Shown piece after piece: positions 37,449 through 45,915 of a stretch of DNA of 64,000 nucleotides. The stretch is taken from the NCBI RefSeq assembly GCF_030580675.1, contig NZ_JAUQUB010000001.1, forward strand, positions 1,178,001 through 1,242,000, read 5' to 3'. A program made the translations under genes and the position numbers. The stretch's first letter is position 1; each line of letters begins with the position of its first letter. This DNA comes from Antiquaquibacter soli. GTDB taxonomy: Bacteria > Actinomycetota > Actinomycetes > Actinomycetales > Microbacteriaceae. Below the pieces are notes generated by a model. That model saw only the letters and a list, made by a program, of their open reading frames with translations, did no database searches and was not told the origin of the DNA.

Positions 37449-38963
37449 ATGGCCGATCTCGACGAGCACGACGACTTCCCCGAGCTGGATGCGGCGCTCG
37501 TTGAGCGCCTCGGTTCGCTCGACGAGGCGGAAGCGGTCCAGCGCGCGAACGCTCTGCGCGCGGGCCTCGACGACTACGAACTCGACGAGGAGGATCTCGA
37601 CCTCCTCGACGCTGCCGGCGAGGACGTCGACGCGATCACCTACCTTCCAGCGCTACCGGTGCTCGCGATCGTCGGTCGGCCGAACGTCGGCAAGTCGGCG
37701 CTCGTGAACCGCATCCTGGGCCGACGCGAGGCGGTCGTCGAGGACACGCCGGGGGTGACGCGCGACCGCGTCAACTACAAGGCCGAGTGGAACACCCGCA
37801 AGTTCACCCTCGTCGACACCGGCGGGTGGGAACCGGACGCGAAGGGGATCAACGCCGCGGTCGCGGCTCAGGCCGAGGTTGCGATCGACCTCGCCGACGC
37901 GGTGCTGTTCGTGGTGGATGCCACCGTCGGCGCGACCTCCACCGACGAGCATGTCGTGCGCATGCTCCGCCAGACCAAGAAGCCGGTGATCCTCGTCGCC
38001 AACAAGGTGGATGACGCCTACCAGGAGCCCGAGGCGGCCGCGCTGTGGTCGCTCGGTCTCGGTGAGCCGTGGGCGGTCTCTGCTCTCCACGGTCGCGGTG
38101 TCGCGGACCTCCTCGACAAAGTGCTCACCGTGCTCCCCGAGGTCTCTGCAGTCGCTAAGGAAGAGGTGGGGGGTCCGCGACGCGTGGCGATCCTCGGCCG
38201 CCCCAACGTCGGCAAGTCGAGCCTGCTCAACAAGACGGCGGGGGAGGAGCGCGTCGTCGTCAACGAGATGGCAGGAACGACTCGCGACCCCGTCGACGAG
38301 CAGATCGAGCTCGGAGGCAAGTTCTGGCGGTTCATCGACACAGCGGGCATCCGTCGTCGCGTCAATCTCACTCAGGGCGCGGACTTCTACGCGACGCTGC
38401 GCACCTCGGCAGCGCTGGAACGCGCGGAGGTCGCTGTCGTCGTCATCGACGTGACGGCCCCCATCAGCATCCAGGACCTCAAGATCATCGACCTGGTCCT
38501 CGAGTCGGGCCGCGCCCTCGTGCTCGCGTACAACAAGTGGGACCTGCTGGATGACGAGCGCCGCATCTACCTCGAGCGCGAGATCGAGCAGGATCTCTCG
38601 CACGTGGACTGGGCGCCCCGCGTCAACATCTCCGCAAAGACGGGTCGCCACCTGGAGAAGCTGGTGCCGGCTCTCGAGCTCGCGCTGGAATCGTGGGACA
38701 CCCGCATCCCGACTGGAAAGTTCAACGCGCTGCTGGCCGAGCTGACGGCGGAGCATCCGCACCCGGTTCGCGGTGGCAAGCAGCCGCGCATCCTGTTCGG
38801 CACTCAGGCCTCGTCGAGGCCGCCGACGTTCGTGCTGTTCACCACGGGGTTCCTCGACCCCCAGTACCGGCGCTTCATCACGCGGCGGCTCCGGGAGATC
38901 TTCGGCTTCGAGGGCAGCCCGATCACCGTGAACATGCGCGTGCGGGAGCGCCGGAAGCGCTGA
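37449..38963 (+). CDS. der: Ribosome biogenesis GTPase Der
   Basis: A 504-residue double-G-domain GTPase needed for 50S assembly. G domain 1 (about residues 70-230) has [14 protein letters not shown] and DTGGW; G domain 2 (about 240-410) has [22 protein letters not shown] and NKWD; a KH-like domain ends at [20 protein letters not shown]. The 65-residue acidic N-terminal extension is typical of actinobacterial Der. ATG 37449 follows AAGGAA with seven bases. It ends 18 bases from the convergent MFS gene. Confidence 0.95.
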   Translation: MADLDEHDDFPELDAALVERLGSLDEAEAVQRANALRAGLDDYELDEEDLDLLDAAGEDVDAITYLPALPVLAIVGRPNVGKSALVNRILGRREAVVEDTPGVTRDRVNYKAEWNTRKFTLVDTGGWEPDAKGINAAVAAQAEVAIDLADAVLFVVDATVGATSTDEHVVRMLRQTKKPVILVANKVDDAYQEPEAAALWSLGLGEPWAVSALHGRGVADLLDKVLTVLPEVSAVAKEEVGGPRRVAILGRPNVGKSSLLNKTAGEERVVVNEMAGTTRDPVDEQIELGGKFWRFIDTAGIRRRVNLTQGADFYATLRTSAALERAEVAVVVIDVTAPISIQDLKIIDLVLESGRALVLAYNKWDLLDDERRIYLEREIEQDLSHVDWAPRVNISAKTGRHLEKLVPALELALESWDTRIPTGKFNALLAELTAEHPHPVRGGKQPRILFGTQASSRPPTFVLFTTGFLDPQYRRFITRRLREIFGFEGSPITVNMRVRERRKR

Positions 38964-38981
38964 CCCGCACGCGCAACCGGC

Positions 38982-40493
38982 CTAGTGCCCCCCGTGCATC
39001 CCGGCGCCCACGAGCTCGGGGTCGGGCTTGGGTACGAACGCGGCCGCGACGATCGCGAAGAGAGAGATGATGGCGCCCGCGAGGAACGCGGTGTGGATTC
39101 CGCTCGCGAGGGCGTCGATCTCGCTCGCTCCAGCCGCCTCGCCTGCAACCGAGCCGACGGTGAGCAGGGCGATGAACAGGGCGGTCCCGGCTGCGCCCGC
39201 GAGCTGCTGGACCGTACCGATCGTCGCGCTGCCGTGCGAGTACAGCTGCGGGCGCAGCGAACCGAGAGCGGACGTGAAGAGCGGTGTGAACATGAACGCG
39301 AGGCCCACGCAGAGGGCGATGTGCAACGCGAGCACGAGCCAGACGGGACTGGTGGCGTTCAGGAGCATCGCCATGGACCACAACACGACGCTCACCCAGA
39401 TCGCGCCGGGGAGGATCAGCGGCCGCGGGCCGACGCGGTCATAGAGCCGACCGACGAAGGGGCCGGCGAACCCCATCAGGAGGCTACCCGGCACGAGCAT
39501 GAGTCCGGAACCCAGTACGTCGAGGCCTAACACGTCTTGCGTGTAGATGGGCAGCAGGATGATCGTGCCGAAGAGCGCGGCCATCATCACCATCATGATC
39601 ACGATCGAGATGGTGAATCCACGGGACGCGAACGTGCGCAGGTCGAGCAATGCCTTGTCGGCCTTCTCGAGGGACAGCTGGCGCCAGACGAACGCGCCGA
39701 GCGCGACGAGCCCCACGAGGATCGGGATCCAGGGGGCCACAAAGGTCTCGCCGCGCGCGGCCTCGCCCAGGCTCGACAGGCCGTAGATCAGGCCGCCGAA
39801 GGCGAAGGCCGACAGCACGACCGACAGCACATCGACGGGGACCTTGCGCGGTTCGGTGACGTTCTGCACGCGGCTCGCGCCGAGGGCGAGGGCGCCGAGG
39901 GCGATCGGCAGCACGAGGATGAAGATCCACCGCCAGTCGAACACGCTGAGGATCACGCCCGAGATCGCCGGTCCGGCCGCGGGCGCCACGGACATGACGA
40001 TCGAGATGTTGCCCATCGTCTTGCCGCGCTCGTGCGGCGGGACGAGCGTCATGACGGTCGTCATGAGCAGGGGCATCATGATGGCCGTGCCGCTCGCCTG
40101 CACGACGCGGCCCGCGAGCAGGATCTCGAATCCCGGGGCGACCGCGGCGAGCGCGGTGCCCGCGCTGAACAATGACATGGCGAGGATGAACACGGTGCGC
40201 GTCGTCAGCCTCGTCATGAGGAAGCCCGTGACGGGGATGACGATTGCCATCGTGAGCATGAACGCTGTCGAGAGCCACTGGGCCGTCGAGGCCGTGATCT
40301 CGAGCTCGCGCATGAGGTCGGGCAGCGCGTTGCCGATGATGGTCTCGTTGAGGAAGACGACGAAGGTCGCGGCCAGCATGAGCGCGATGACGACTCGGTT
40401 GCGCCGCGAGTGGTCGGGCTGCGCATCCGCAGCAGTCGGCAGCCGGATGCCGTCGGTCGCGGGGTCGTCGGTGGAAAGGGCGCGGTCGGTCAC
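38982..40493 (-). CDS. MFS drug exporter, DHA2 (EmrB/QacA) family
   Basis: A 503-residue transporter with about 14 hydrophobic helices. The N-terminal half has NETIIGNALPDLMRELEITASTAQW and the motif C-like APAAGPAISGVILS, as in EmrB/QacA drug:proton antiporters. It should extrude drugs or other amphipathic compounds. GTG 40493 was chosen because it leaves a 35-residue hydrophilic tail before helix 1; the longer ORF upstream reads through a region with promoter-like features. No TetR or MarR gene is adjacent. It is divergent from tRNA-Pro. Confidence 0.87.
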   Translation of the reverse strand: MTDRALSTDDPATDGIRLPTAADAQPDHSRRNRVVIALMLAATFVVFLNETIIGNALPDLMRELEITASTAQWLSTAFMLTMAIVIPVTGFLMTRLTTRTVFILAMSLFSAGTALAAVAPGFEILLAGRVVQASGTAIMMPLLMTTVMTLVPPHERGKTMGNISIVMSVAPAAGPAISGVILSVFDWRWIFILVLPIALGALALGASRVQNVTEPRKVPVDVLSVVLSAFAFGGLIYGLSSLGEAARGETFVAPWIPILVGLVALGAFVWRQLSLEKADKALLDLRTFASRGFTISIVIMMVMMAALFGTIILLPIYTQDVLGLDVLGSGLMLVPGSLLMGFAGPFVGRLYDRVGPRPLILPGAIWVSVVLWSMAMLLNATSPVWLVLALHIALCVGLAFMFTPLFTSALGSLRPQLYSHGSATIGTVQQLAGAAGTALFIALLTVGSVAGEAAGASEIDALASGIHTAFLAGAIISLFAIVAAAFVPKPDPELVGAGMHGGH

Positions 40494-40614
40494 GGGGATC
40501 CTGTCGATCGTGGAGCTGTGGTGAAGGTACGGGCGAACCGGCCCGCGAAAGTTTACGTTGTGAACATCCTGCCGCACGCCGCCGACATTGCGTGGCCGTT
40601 CTCCCCGATTGGAC

Positions 40615-40631
40615 GTTCGCGCCTCGCGAAC
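40615..40631. repeat. Inverted repeat in the MFS/tRNA-Pro intergenic region
   Basis: Arms GTTCGCG (40615-40621) and CGCGAAC (40625-40631) with a CCT centre, between a TTGGAC element (40609-40614) and TAAGCT (40636-40641) that could form part of the tRNA promoter. It may be an operator for the exporter gene. Confidence 0.4.
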
Positions 40632-40654
40632 ACGGTAAGCTATTCGAGTTGTCA

Positions 40655-40729
<75 letters not shown>

Positions 40730-40767
40730 AAGCCACGGGGGATCGTACTTCCGCGGAAACTCAAGCG

Positions 40768-40805
40768 AAAGGCCCCGTCTCCACTAGACCGGAGACGGGG
40801 CCTTT
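40768..40805. terminator. Terminator between tRNA-Pro and the integrase gene
   Basis: Perfect 15-base arms AAAGGCCCCGTCTCC (40768-40782) and GGAGACGGGGCCTTT (40791-40805) with an 8-base loop, followed by CTT. It has A/T runs at both ends so it can serve both the tRNA and the convergent integrase transcript. Confidence 0.9.
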
Positions 40806-40861
40806 CTTCGTTCCCGCACGAGCCGTTGCACAAGGCGTTGCACAGCGCGCGCCGCGTTCGG

Positions 40862-42196
40862 CTAGACCCCCGACGCGACCGCCTTCTGCATGCCCTCGCC
40901 GAGTGCTCGCGCGGCTGCGCGAATGCCCGCCGACCCAGAGTGCGGTAGGTACGTCGTGAGGTGTACCTCGACGCTGTGACCCAGAAGCGCTGCCGCATCT
41001 GCGGGCGCGACTTCCAGCTGGTGGAGCCAGAAGGCGATGCTGTGCCTCACGTTGTGTAGCTTGATCACGGGCACGCCAGCGAGCGCGCACAGTCGCCTGA
41101 ATCGGTCGGAGTAGACCTGCGGCGCGAGCGGGTCGCCCAGCTCGTCCACGACCACGAGGCCGCAGTCGCGCCACGCTGCCCCAGCGGCCAGCCTGTCGGC
41201 AGCCTGTTGTGCCTTCATCCGCTTGAGTAGCGCCACAGTCCCAGGGTGGATGGCCTCGAAGGGAACTGACCGAACGCGCTGCGCACTCTTCGGGTCGTTC
41301 TCCTCCGTCGAGCCATCATCGAGCGCGACTCGCCCGACCGAGACAGACGCGATGCCGCCGTCGAGGTCAACGTCACCCCATCGGAGTCCCATGATGTCGG
41401 CGCGCGTCATGCCCGAGAGGGTGAGCCGCCATGCACCGGCCAGACGGTCCGCATCCGCGTGGTCGCGGAACTGCACCAACTCGACGGGCTGCCAGTGGCG
41501 CAGGTCCTGACCCCTGACGGTCCGAGCCTTGGGCCAGCGAGCGAGCTTCACGACGTTTCGCTGGATCGTCCCCTCGGCCACCGCGAGGTCGAGCGCCTGC
41601 TGGAGCGCGATCTTCACGGAGCGCATGGACGACGCGGACAGCGGCGTGCCGATCTCGCGCCCCTTCCGAGGTCGCATTCCCTCTCGCGCGAGCCATGCGA
41701 CGAACGACTGCACCTCAGCGACGCCCAACTCGGTCACCGGCGTCAGTGCGAGGTCGTGCCTGAACACCGGGGCGAGCCAGTTGCGGTAGCCCTCGCGAGT
41801 GACACGTCGAACATCGACTCGCGTCTCGATCCAGCGCTCGCAGAGGTGCCCGACCGTTTCTGACGCGGCCCGTGCAGCTGCCCCGTAGAGCCCGCTCGCG
41901 GCCACAGCAGACCGAACCTCCGCCACCCATGAACGCGCGCCGTCGAGAGTCGGGAACGATGCACTCCCCTGCTGGCGTGGCCGACCCGGGGTCGGGCGCG
42001 CGCTGTCCACGCGAGCGCGGTAGACGACCCGCCCCGGCTTGGTCTCGACTCGGCGGATGGGCTCGACGGCGGTCGGGCACTCTGGGCAGGTGTAGCCGAC
42101 AACGGCTTCGTCACGGGTGATCGGCACCCAGCCTGCGCGCTGGTTCGCCCGGGGCCTCGCGCAGGATCCGCATGACTTCGGGTTCGGCTGAGTCAC
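40862..42196 (-). CDS. Tyrosine recombinase (element integrase)
   Basis: A 444-residue phage-type integrase, responsible for insertion at tRNA-Pro. It has an unusual N-terminal zinc-ribbon-like segment (CGSCARPR then YTCPECP, residues about 9-40), an arm/core-binding region (about 100-215) and a C-terminal catalytic domain. Catalytic residues are seen as Arg in SGMTRADIMGL, LHNVRHSIAFWLH and GHSVEVHLTTY with the nucleophile Tyr. GTG 42196 overlaps the stop of the 91-residue gene upstream (GTGA). The gene lies next to attL and reads toward it, the usual arrangement. Confidence 0.93.
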   Translation of the reverse strand: MTQPNPKSCGSCARPRANQRAGWVPITRDEAVVGYTCPECPTAVEPIRRVETKPGRVVYRARVDSARPTPGRPRQQGSASFPTLDGARSWVAEVRSAVAASGLYGAAARAASETVGHLCERWIETRVDVRRVTREGYRNWLAPVFRHDLALTPVTELGVAEVQSFVAWLAREGMRPRKGREIGTPLSASSMRSVKIALQQALDLAVAEGTIQRNVVKLARWPKARTVRGQDLRHWQPVELVQFRDHADADRLAGAWRLTLSGMTRADIMGLRWGDVDLDGGIASVSVGRVALDDGSTEENDPKSAQRVRSVPFEAIHPGTVALLKRMKAQQAADRLAAGAAWRDCGLVVVDELGDPLAPQVYSDRFRRLCALAGVPVIKLHNVRHSIAFWLHQLEVAPADAAALLGHSVEVHLTTYLPHSGSAGIRAAARALGEGMQKAVASGV

Positions 42197-42468
42197 CTTT
42201 TGACCTCAACTCCCGCTGCAGCGTGCGCAGCTTCGAGGCGCGTGTTGAACTTCGTCCACAGGTCAGCGTTTCGACTCCAGATGTTCTTGTCGGTCGATTC
42301 GATGAGTGCCATTAGCTCCTCGACTACTCGAAGTTCTAGGTCGGCGTCGTTCTTGGCCAACCAAGCATTGAACTCTTCGACTTGAAGGTCCTGCCGCGCG
42401 TGCCCTTCTGTGTAGTGGTCGGCCTCGGCGTACAGCTCGCGGACTCGATCCGTGTTCAGGGGTTGCAT
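42193..42468 (-). CDS. Small element protein, function unknown
   Basis: A 91-residue, acidic, highly helical protein (MQPLNTDRVRELYAEADHY at the start). ATG 42468 has AAGGAG eight bases upstream, and its stop overlaps the integrase start, so the two are co-translated. I recognise no domain. Its position directly before the integrase suggests a role in recombination control or simply co-expression. Confidence 0.7.
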   Translation of the reverse strand: MQPLNTDRVRELYAEADHYTEGHARQDLQVEEFNAWLAKNDADLELRVVEELMALIESTDKNIWSRNADLWTKFNTRLEAAHAAAGVEVKR

Positions 42469-42497
42469 GTTTGTCTCCTTCTCTGGTGAACCGACGG

Positions 42498-43064
42498 CTA
42501 CTTGTCGTCGGTGGTCTTCGCGCGATAGCCCTTGCCGGTCGCGGGGCTCGGAACCTCGGGGAAGTTCACTGGGCCGCCACTCCGCGCGGCTTCCTCTTCT
42601 GCCTCGCGTCGCTTCGCGCGTGCCCGCGCGATCCAGCCATCCACCGTTCGCTCCTTCGCGTCGAAGTAGATGGCTAGCTCTGCCCGACCCCAACCACGGC
42701 GTGTCATGAGCTCGGCCACTCGTTCGAGCGTCGGGGTCTTCCCAGCCCCGTCACCGTCGTCGGTGAGTAGCCCGCCCTCGGGGATGAACTGCAGGGCATC
42801 AGGGTCGTAGTCACGCACCCACGCTGCGACGACGGACTCGATTCGCTCGCGCGGGATGCTCCGAAGGCGGGCGAGGCGGGCGTCGTCGATGTAGCCGTCC
42901 ATCTCGATCTCCAGATGGTCGAGGTGCCCTTGCTCATTCACGGTCGCTCGGTAGGTGACCTGTCGGCGGCTGTCGTGAATCGCTGCCCCGATGACAGGAT
43001 CCCGATCCTCGTCGAAGTGGCGGGTCCAAGGGAACACCGACCAGCGAAGTCTCATGTCGTTCAT
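42498..43064 (-). CDS. Putative element regulator with C-terminal HTH-like segment
   Basis: A 188-residue protein. The N-terminal 100 residues look like a beta-rich domain (YRATVNEQGHLDHLEIEMDG); residues about 110-160 (LERVAELMTRRGWGRAELAI, then FDAKERTVDGWIARARAKR) read like a helix-turn-helix; the tail is charged. ATG 43064 is seven bases after a -10 box TACAGT (minus strand, 43077-43072), so translation is probably leaderless. The gene is divergent from the excisionase-like gene across an 82-base region holding a 24-bp palindrome at 43082-43105, the layout of a phage-like control switch. The family is not recognised; DNA binding is inferred. Confidence 0.6.
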   Translation of the reverse strand: MNDMRLRWSVFPWTRHFDEDRDPVIGAAIHDSRRQVTYRATVNEQGHLDHLEIEMDGYIDDARLARLRSIPRERIESVVAAWVRDYDPDALQFIPEGGLLTDDGDGAGKTPTLERVAELMTRRGWGRAELAIYFDAKERTVDGWIARARAKRREAEEEAARSGGPVNFPEVPSPATGKGYRAKTTDDK

Positions 43065-43081
43065 GTGCGTAACTGTAGACA

Positions 43082-43105
43082 CTTGTTGCGTTGCAATGCA
43101 ACAAG
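43082..43105. promoter_or_regulatory. 24-bp palindromic operator candidate
   Basis: Outer arms CTTGTTGC (43082-43089) and GCAACAAG (43098-43105) are perfectly complementary and enclose a second palindrome TTGCAA (43091-43096). It overlaps the expected -35 region of the leaderless minus-strand gene and lies upstream of the plus-strand genes, so a bound repressor could control both directions. Confidence 0.7.
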
Positions 43106-43146
43106 GCAGCCTCAACAGCAACAGAACGCGAGAAAGGCAGGCAAGC

Positions 43147-43380
43147 GTGGCAAGCATCCAAGACGACCGCTTCTACCCAGTCACGGAGGTCGCCGACCTC
43201 ATCGGTGTCAACTACCGCACGGTGCTGAACGAGATCCACGGTCAGCGACTCCACGCCGTTGCAGTTGGGCCCAAGCCGATCTACCGCGTCCCGGGCTGGG
43301 CGCTGCGCGACTACCAAGCGGGCCGTGCTCCACGACCCGCGGCGCTCGTGGCCAGCATCGGCGGCGCAGGAAACAACTGA
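43147..43380 (+). CDS. Excisionase-like helix-turn-helix protein
   Basis: A 77-residue protein with a MerR/excisionase-type winged helix: YPVTEVADLIGVNYRTVLNE followed by the wing IYRVPGWALRDYQAG. Such proteins bend DNA for excision or act as DNA-binding helpers in replication. GTG 43147 has GAAAGG ten bases upstream; an ATG at 43096 would add 17 residues but begins inside the operator palindrome. It heads the rightward operon of the element. Confidence 0.72.
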   Translation: MASIQDDRFYPVTEVADLIGVNYRTVLNEIHGQRLHAVAVGPKPIYRVPGWALRDYQAGRAPRPAALVASIGGAGNN

Positions 43381-43446
43381 CCTACCAAGCACGAACGGCC
43401 CGCCGGACGAGGGCGAGCCGTTCCGACCCTCACTCAGGGAGGACCG

Positions 43447-43776
43447 ATGACCACAGGATACGCCGAGAGGTACGACGAGATGCTGGCTCAGGCCTACGGG
43501 CCATTCACTCCCGGCTCGCTAGCTCGCGCAGTGCGAGCCGACAACGCCTCGCGCGGGCTGCGCACCTGCTGGTTCTGTCTCGCGGCCTTCGCGCCCCGAC
43601 GAGTCATTGACAGTGACGGGAGGCTACGCCGACTGGGACGGGGGCGCTTCTTCTGCTCGACCCGGTGCGCGGTGTACGAGCGCCGCAGGGCTGTCCGGGA
43701 ACGCCCCATCATCACGGCCAACCCTGACGGCTCGTTCACTCTCGACCTCCGCCGATGTTGGGACTGTGCCGCATGA
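43447..43776 (+). CDS. Small zinc-finger-like protein of the element
   Basis: A 109-residue basic protein with three Cys pairs: CWFC (around residue 40), CSTRC (around residue 72) and CWDC at the end. The first two pairs could bind one zinc ion in an HNH- or FCS-like arrangement. GAGG precedes ATG 43447. The end overlaps the ATPase gene by four bases. Function is unknown; phages of actinobacteria often carry such short Cys-rich proteins before replication genes. Confidence 0.65.
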   Translation: MTTGYAERYDEMLAQAYGPFTPGSLARAVRADNASRGLRTCWFCLAAFAPRRVIDSDGRLRRLGRGRFFCSTRCAVYERRRAVRERPIITANPDGSFTLDLRRCWDCAA

Positions 43777-45080
43777 GCGATGAGGACGAGGTGATGACGA
43801 TCGACCTCACCAAGTACACGGAGCCAACCGACCTCGACGCCGCATGGGCGCTCGTGCTCGCAGACGCGCGCGAAGAAGCGGAAGTTGAGGACGCCGAGCC
43901 CTTGCAGGTGGCCAGCGATCCTGACCTCGGAACCCTGAGCGCGAGTGCTCGCGAAAGCTGGGCGGCAGAGGACGGCATCGGTCGCGCCGAGGCTCGCCGC
44001 CGACTGGGTTTAGTGGACGAGTGGGAGAGGCAACACGAGCCGCAAGGCCGACACGCCGACGCCCAGCGCTCGGGGTGGGGCGACGTGCCCCTCGACGGCC
44101 TGCTCGACGCGCTCGCCGCAGGCACCCTTCAGCTCCCGACCCCGACGGTAGGGATGCTCGCCGATGCCTCGTCAGGACTCTTCTACCCGGGCCGGGTGAA
44201 CGGGCTAGCGGGGGAGTCAGGGGCGGGCAAGGGCTGGATCGCGCTCACCGTCGGCATCGAGCAGATGACCGCGGGCCGACACTTCTTCTACCTCGACTTC
44301 GAGGACAGCCCTGCACTCGCCCTGCTGCGGCTCGTGCACGTGCTCGGAGCCGAACCCGACCTCCTGCGCTCCCGGTTCCACTACCTCCACCCTGCGCGGC
44401 ACGACGACGAGGGCATCGCCGATCTGGTGAGCCGGGTCGCCGACGAGCGCAGCGCGTTCGTCGTGATCGACTCCACCGGCGAGAGCATCGCGTCAGCAGG
44501 TCTCAACCAGAATCACGACGAAGAAGTCGCCCGCTGGTTCCAGTCGCTCGCGCACCCACTCGCCGACCACGGGGGCGCGACGGTGCTCCTGCTCGACCAC
44601 ATGGTCAAGAGCGACGACGGGGGGCTCTGGCCGATCGGCTCCCAGCGCAAGCGCGCCGCGATCACCGGGGCTCAGTATGTGGCCGAGATCGCCCAGCCAT
44701 TCAGCCGCACGGCCAACGGCATGGTCACCCTCCGCGTGGCCAAGGACCGCCACGGGGCGCGTGAGGCTCGCAGCGTCGCTAGCTATGTCCAGTTCCAGCA
44801 CCCGCAGACGGTTTCGACGTCGGCGGACGGGACGATCGACATCTCCCTGGGGGAGCAGCTGTCGGTGGTGTTCGGCCCGGGCAAGTCGTCGGATCAGATC
44901 AAGGCCGACCGCGACGCGAAGGCCGCCGCCGCCATTGACCTCGACGTGGCCGACCTCGACCGGCTCACCCCGCCCCCGAAATCGCAGCGCGACGTGCAGG
45001 CCCGCATGAGCTGGGGAGCGAAGCGCTCGATGGAAGCGCTGCAGGAGTGGCGGGCGCGGCAGCAGGGGAGCGCATCATGA
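43773..45080 (+). CDS. RepA-like AAA/RecA-fold ATPase
   Basis: A 435-residue protein. The N-terminal 120 residues are acidic and variable. Residues about 125-330 form a RecA-fold ATPase of the RepA/AAA_25 type: Walker A GESGAGKG (147-154), FYLDFEDSP, Walker B-like FVVIDSTGESIA and VLLLDHMVKSDD, as in plasmid RSF1010 RepA-like helicases. The residue after the Walker A lysine is Gly rather than the usual Ser/Thr. The C-terminus is Arg/Ala rich. It is directly followed by a phased array of 7-bp repeats, which suggests a replication role as a helicase or helicase loader. Confidence 0.75.
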   Translation: MSDEDEVMTIDLTKYTEPTDLDAAWALVLADAREEAEVEDAEPLQVASDPDLGTLSASARESWAAEDGIGRAEARRRLGLVDEWERQHEPQGRHADAQRSGWGDVPLDGLLDALAAGTLQLPTPTVGMLADASSGLFYPGRVNGLAGESGAGKGWIALTVGIEQMTAGRHFFYLDFEDSPALALLRLVHVLGAEPDLLRSRFHYLHPARHDDEGIADLVSRVADERSAFVVIDSTGESIASAGLNQNHDEEVARWFQSLAHPLADHGGATVLLLDHMVKSDDGGLWPIGSQRKRAAITGAQYVAEIAQPFSRTANGMVTLRVAKDRHGAREARSVASYVQFQHPQTVSTSADGTIDISLGEQLSVVFGPGKSSDQIKADRDAKAAAAIDLDVADLDRLTPPPKSQRDVQARMSWGAKRSMEALQEWRARQQGSAS

Positions 45081-45085
45081 GCGAC

Positions 45086-45196
45086 TGCTACTCGTGCTAC
45101 TGGGTGCTACTGGGGTGCTACTCAGTAGCAGCACGGCAAGCCCGGACGAGTGCTACTAGTGCTACTACACCCCTAGGGGGTAGTAGCGCAGTAGCA
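45086..45196. repeat. Phased TGCTACT repeat array, possible replication origin
   Basis: Six direct copies of TGCTACT at 45086, 45095, 45105, 45116, 45151 and 45160, and two perfect inverted copies AGTAGCA at 45124 and 45190. Start-to-start distances in the direct groups are 9, 10, 11 and 9 bases, about one helical turn. A CCCCTAGGGG palindrome lies at 45170-45179. The array sits in the gap just after the RepA-like gene, as plasmid iterons do near their Rep gene. It could instead be an operator cluster. Confidence 0.65.
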
Positions 45197-45226
45197 CCCG
45201 GAGCGCCCGACATGCTGCGGTCGAGG

Positions 45227-45706
45227 CTAGCTCTTGATGCGGAGGTGCTTTCGAGCTTCAAGGATCAGGGCGTTTCGCGCATCGATCAGGTCGTCGATGG
45301 ACTTCCGCGCCGCTTCAAGCCGGACGTCCCACTCTGCATCGGTCTGATCTTCACGGGTGAGCGTGGTGGGGTGCTCGATGTCAAAAGTTGCGTGCATGTG
45401 GTGGGTTGCTGCCTCCGCTACGGTCTTGGGACCGACAAGAAGCACGGCGCTGAGCGCAGCCGCAAGATCCTGCAGGTAGTCCGCGTACTCCTCCTCGGTG
45501 ACCTCGTCGCGTGGCATTCGCTCCGCCCAACTGAGATAGCCGCGGTACGCATCCATTCGAACTTCCCGTACCCAACGGAAGTGCTCGCGTCTCGACTGAA
45601 TCCACGCGCCGAGAAGTCCGATGAGCGCGGCGCCAAGTGCGCCGACGAGCAACGACAGCAGGGGATCGATAGAGGCGACCGCAACTGCGGCGGGCTCGAC
45701 TGTCAT
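45227..45706 (-). CDS. Membrane-anchored protein of unknown function, opposite strand
   Basis: A 159-residue protein with one N-terminal hydrophobic helix (residues about 12-35, DPLLSLLVGALGAALIGLLGAW) followed by a charged helical region ending in two long helices. A -10 box TACCCT (minus strand, 45719-45714) is seven bases before ATG 45706, so it has its own promoter and a leaderless start. It is the only minus-strand gene within the rightward part of the element. Single-anchor proteins with a cytoplasmic helical domain can be superinfection-exclusion or signalling factors, but I recognise no family. Confidence 0.68.
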   Translation of the reverse strand: MTVEPAAVAVASIDPLLSLLVGALGAALIGLLGAWIQSRREHFRWVREVRMDAYRGYLSWAERMPRDEVTEEEYADYLQDLAAALSAVLLVGPKTVAEAATHHMHATFDIEHPTTLTREDQTDAEWDVRLEAARKSIDDLIDARNALILEARKHLRIKS

Positions 45707-45915
45707 GGGTCAGAGGGTACCGCGCGCCGCGCCAAACCGCCCACCTCGCGCTCCTCAAAACGCCGCGCGCGCGTGACACGCCGCCGACTTCACCTGTCGT
45801 CAAGTGTCTCGCCGGCCAGCCGCCGCGAGCTTCCGGGGGAGTCGCCCCGTTTCCGCACTCGCGTTGCACCAATCAGTGCACCGCGCCCCCACCACCGCAC
45901 CGAAAGGCCGAGCTC

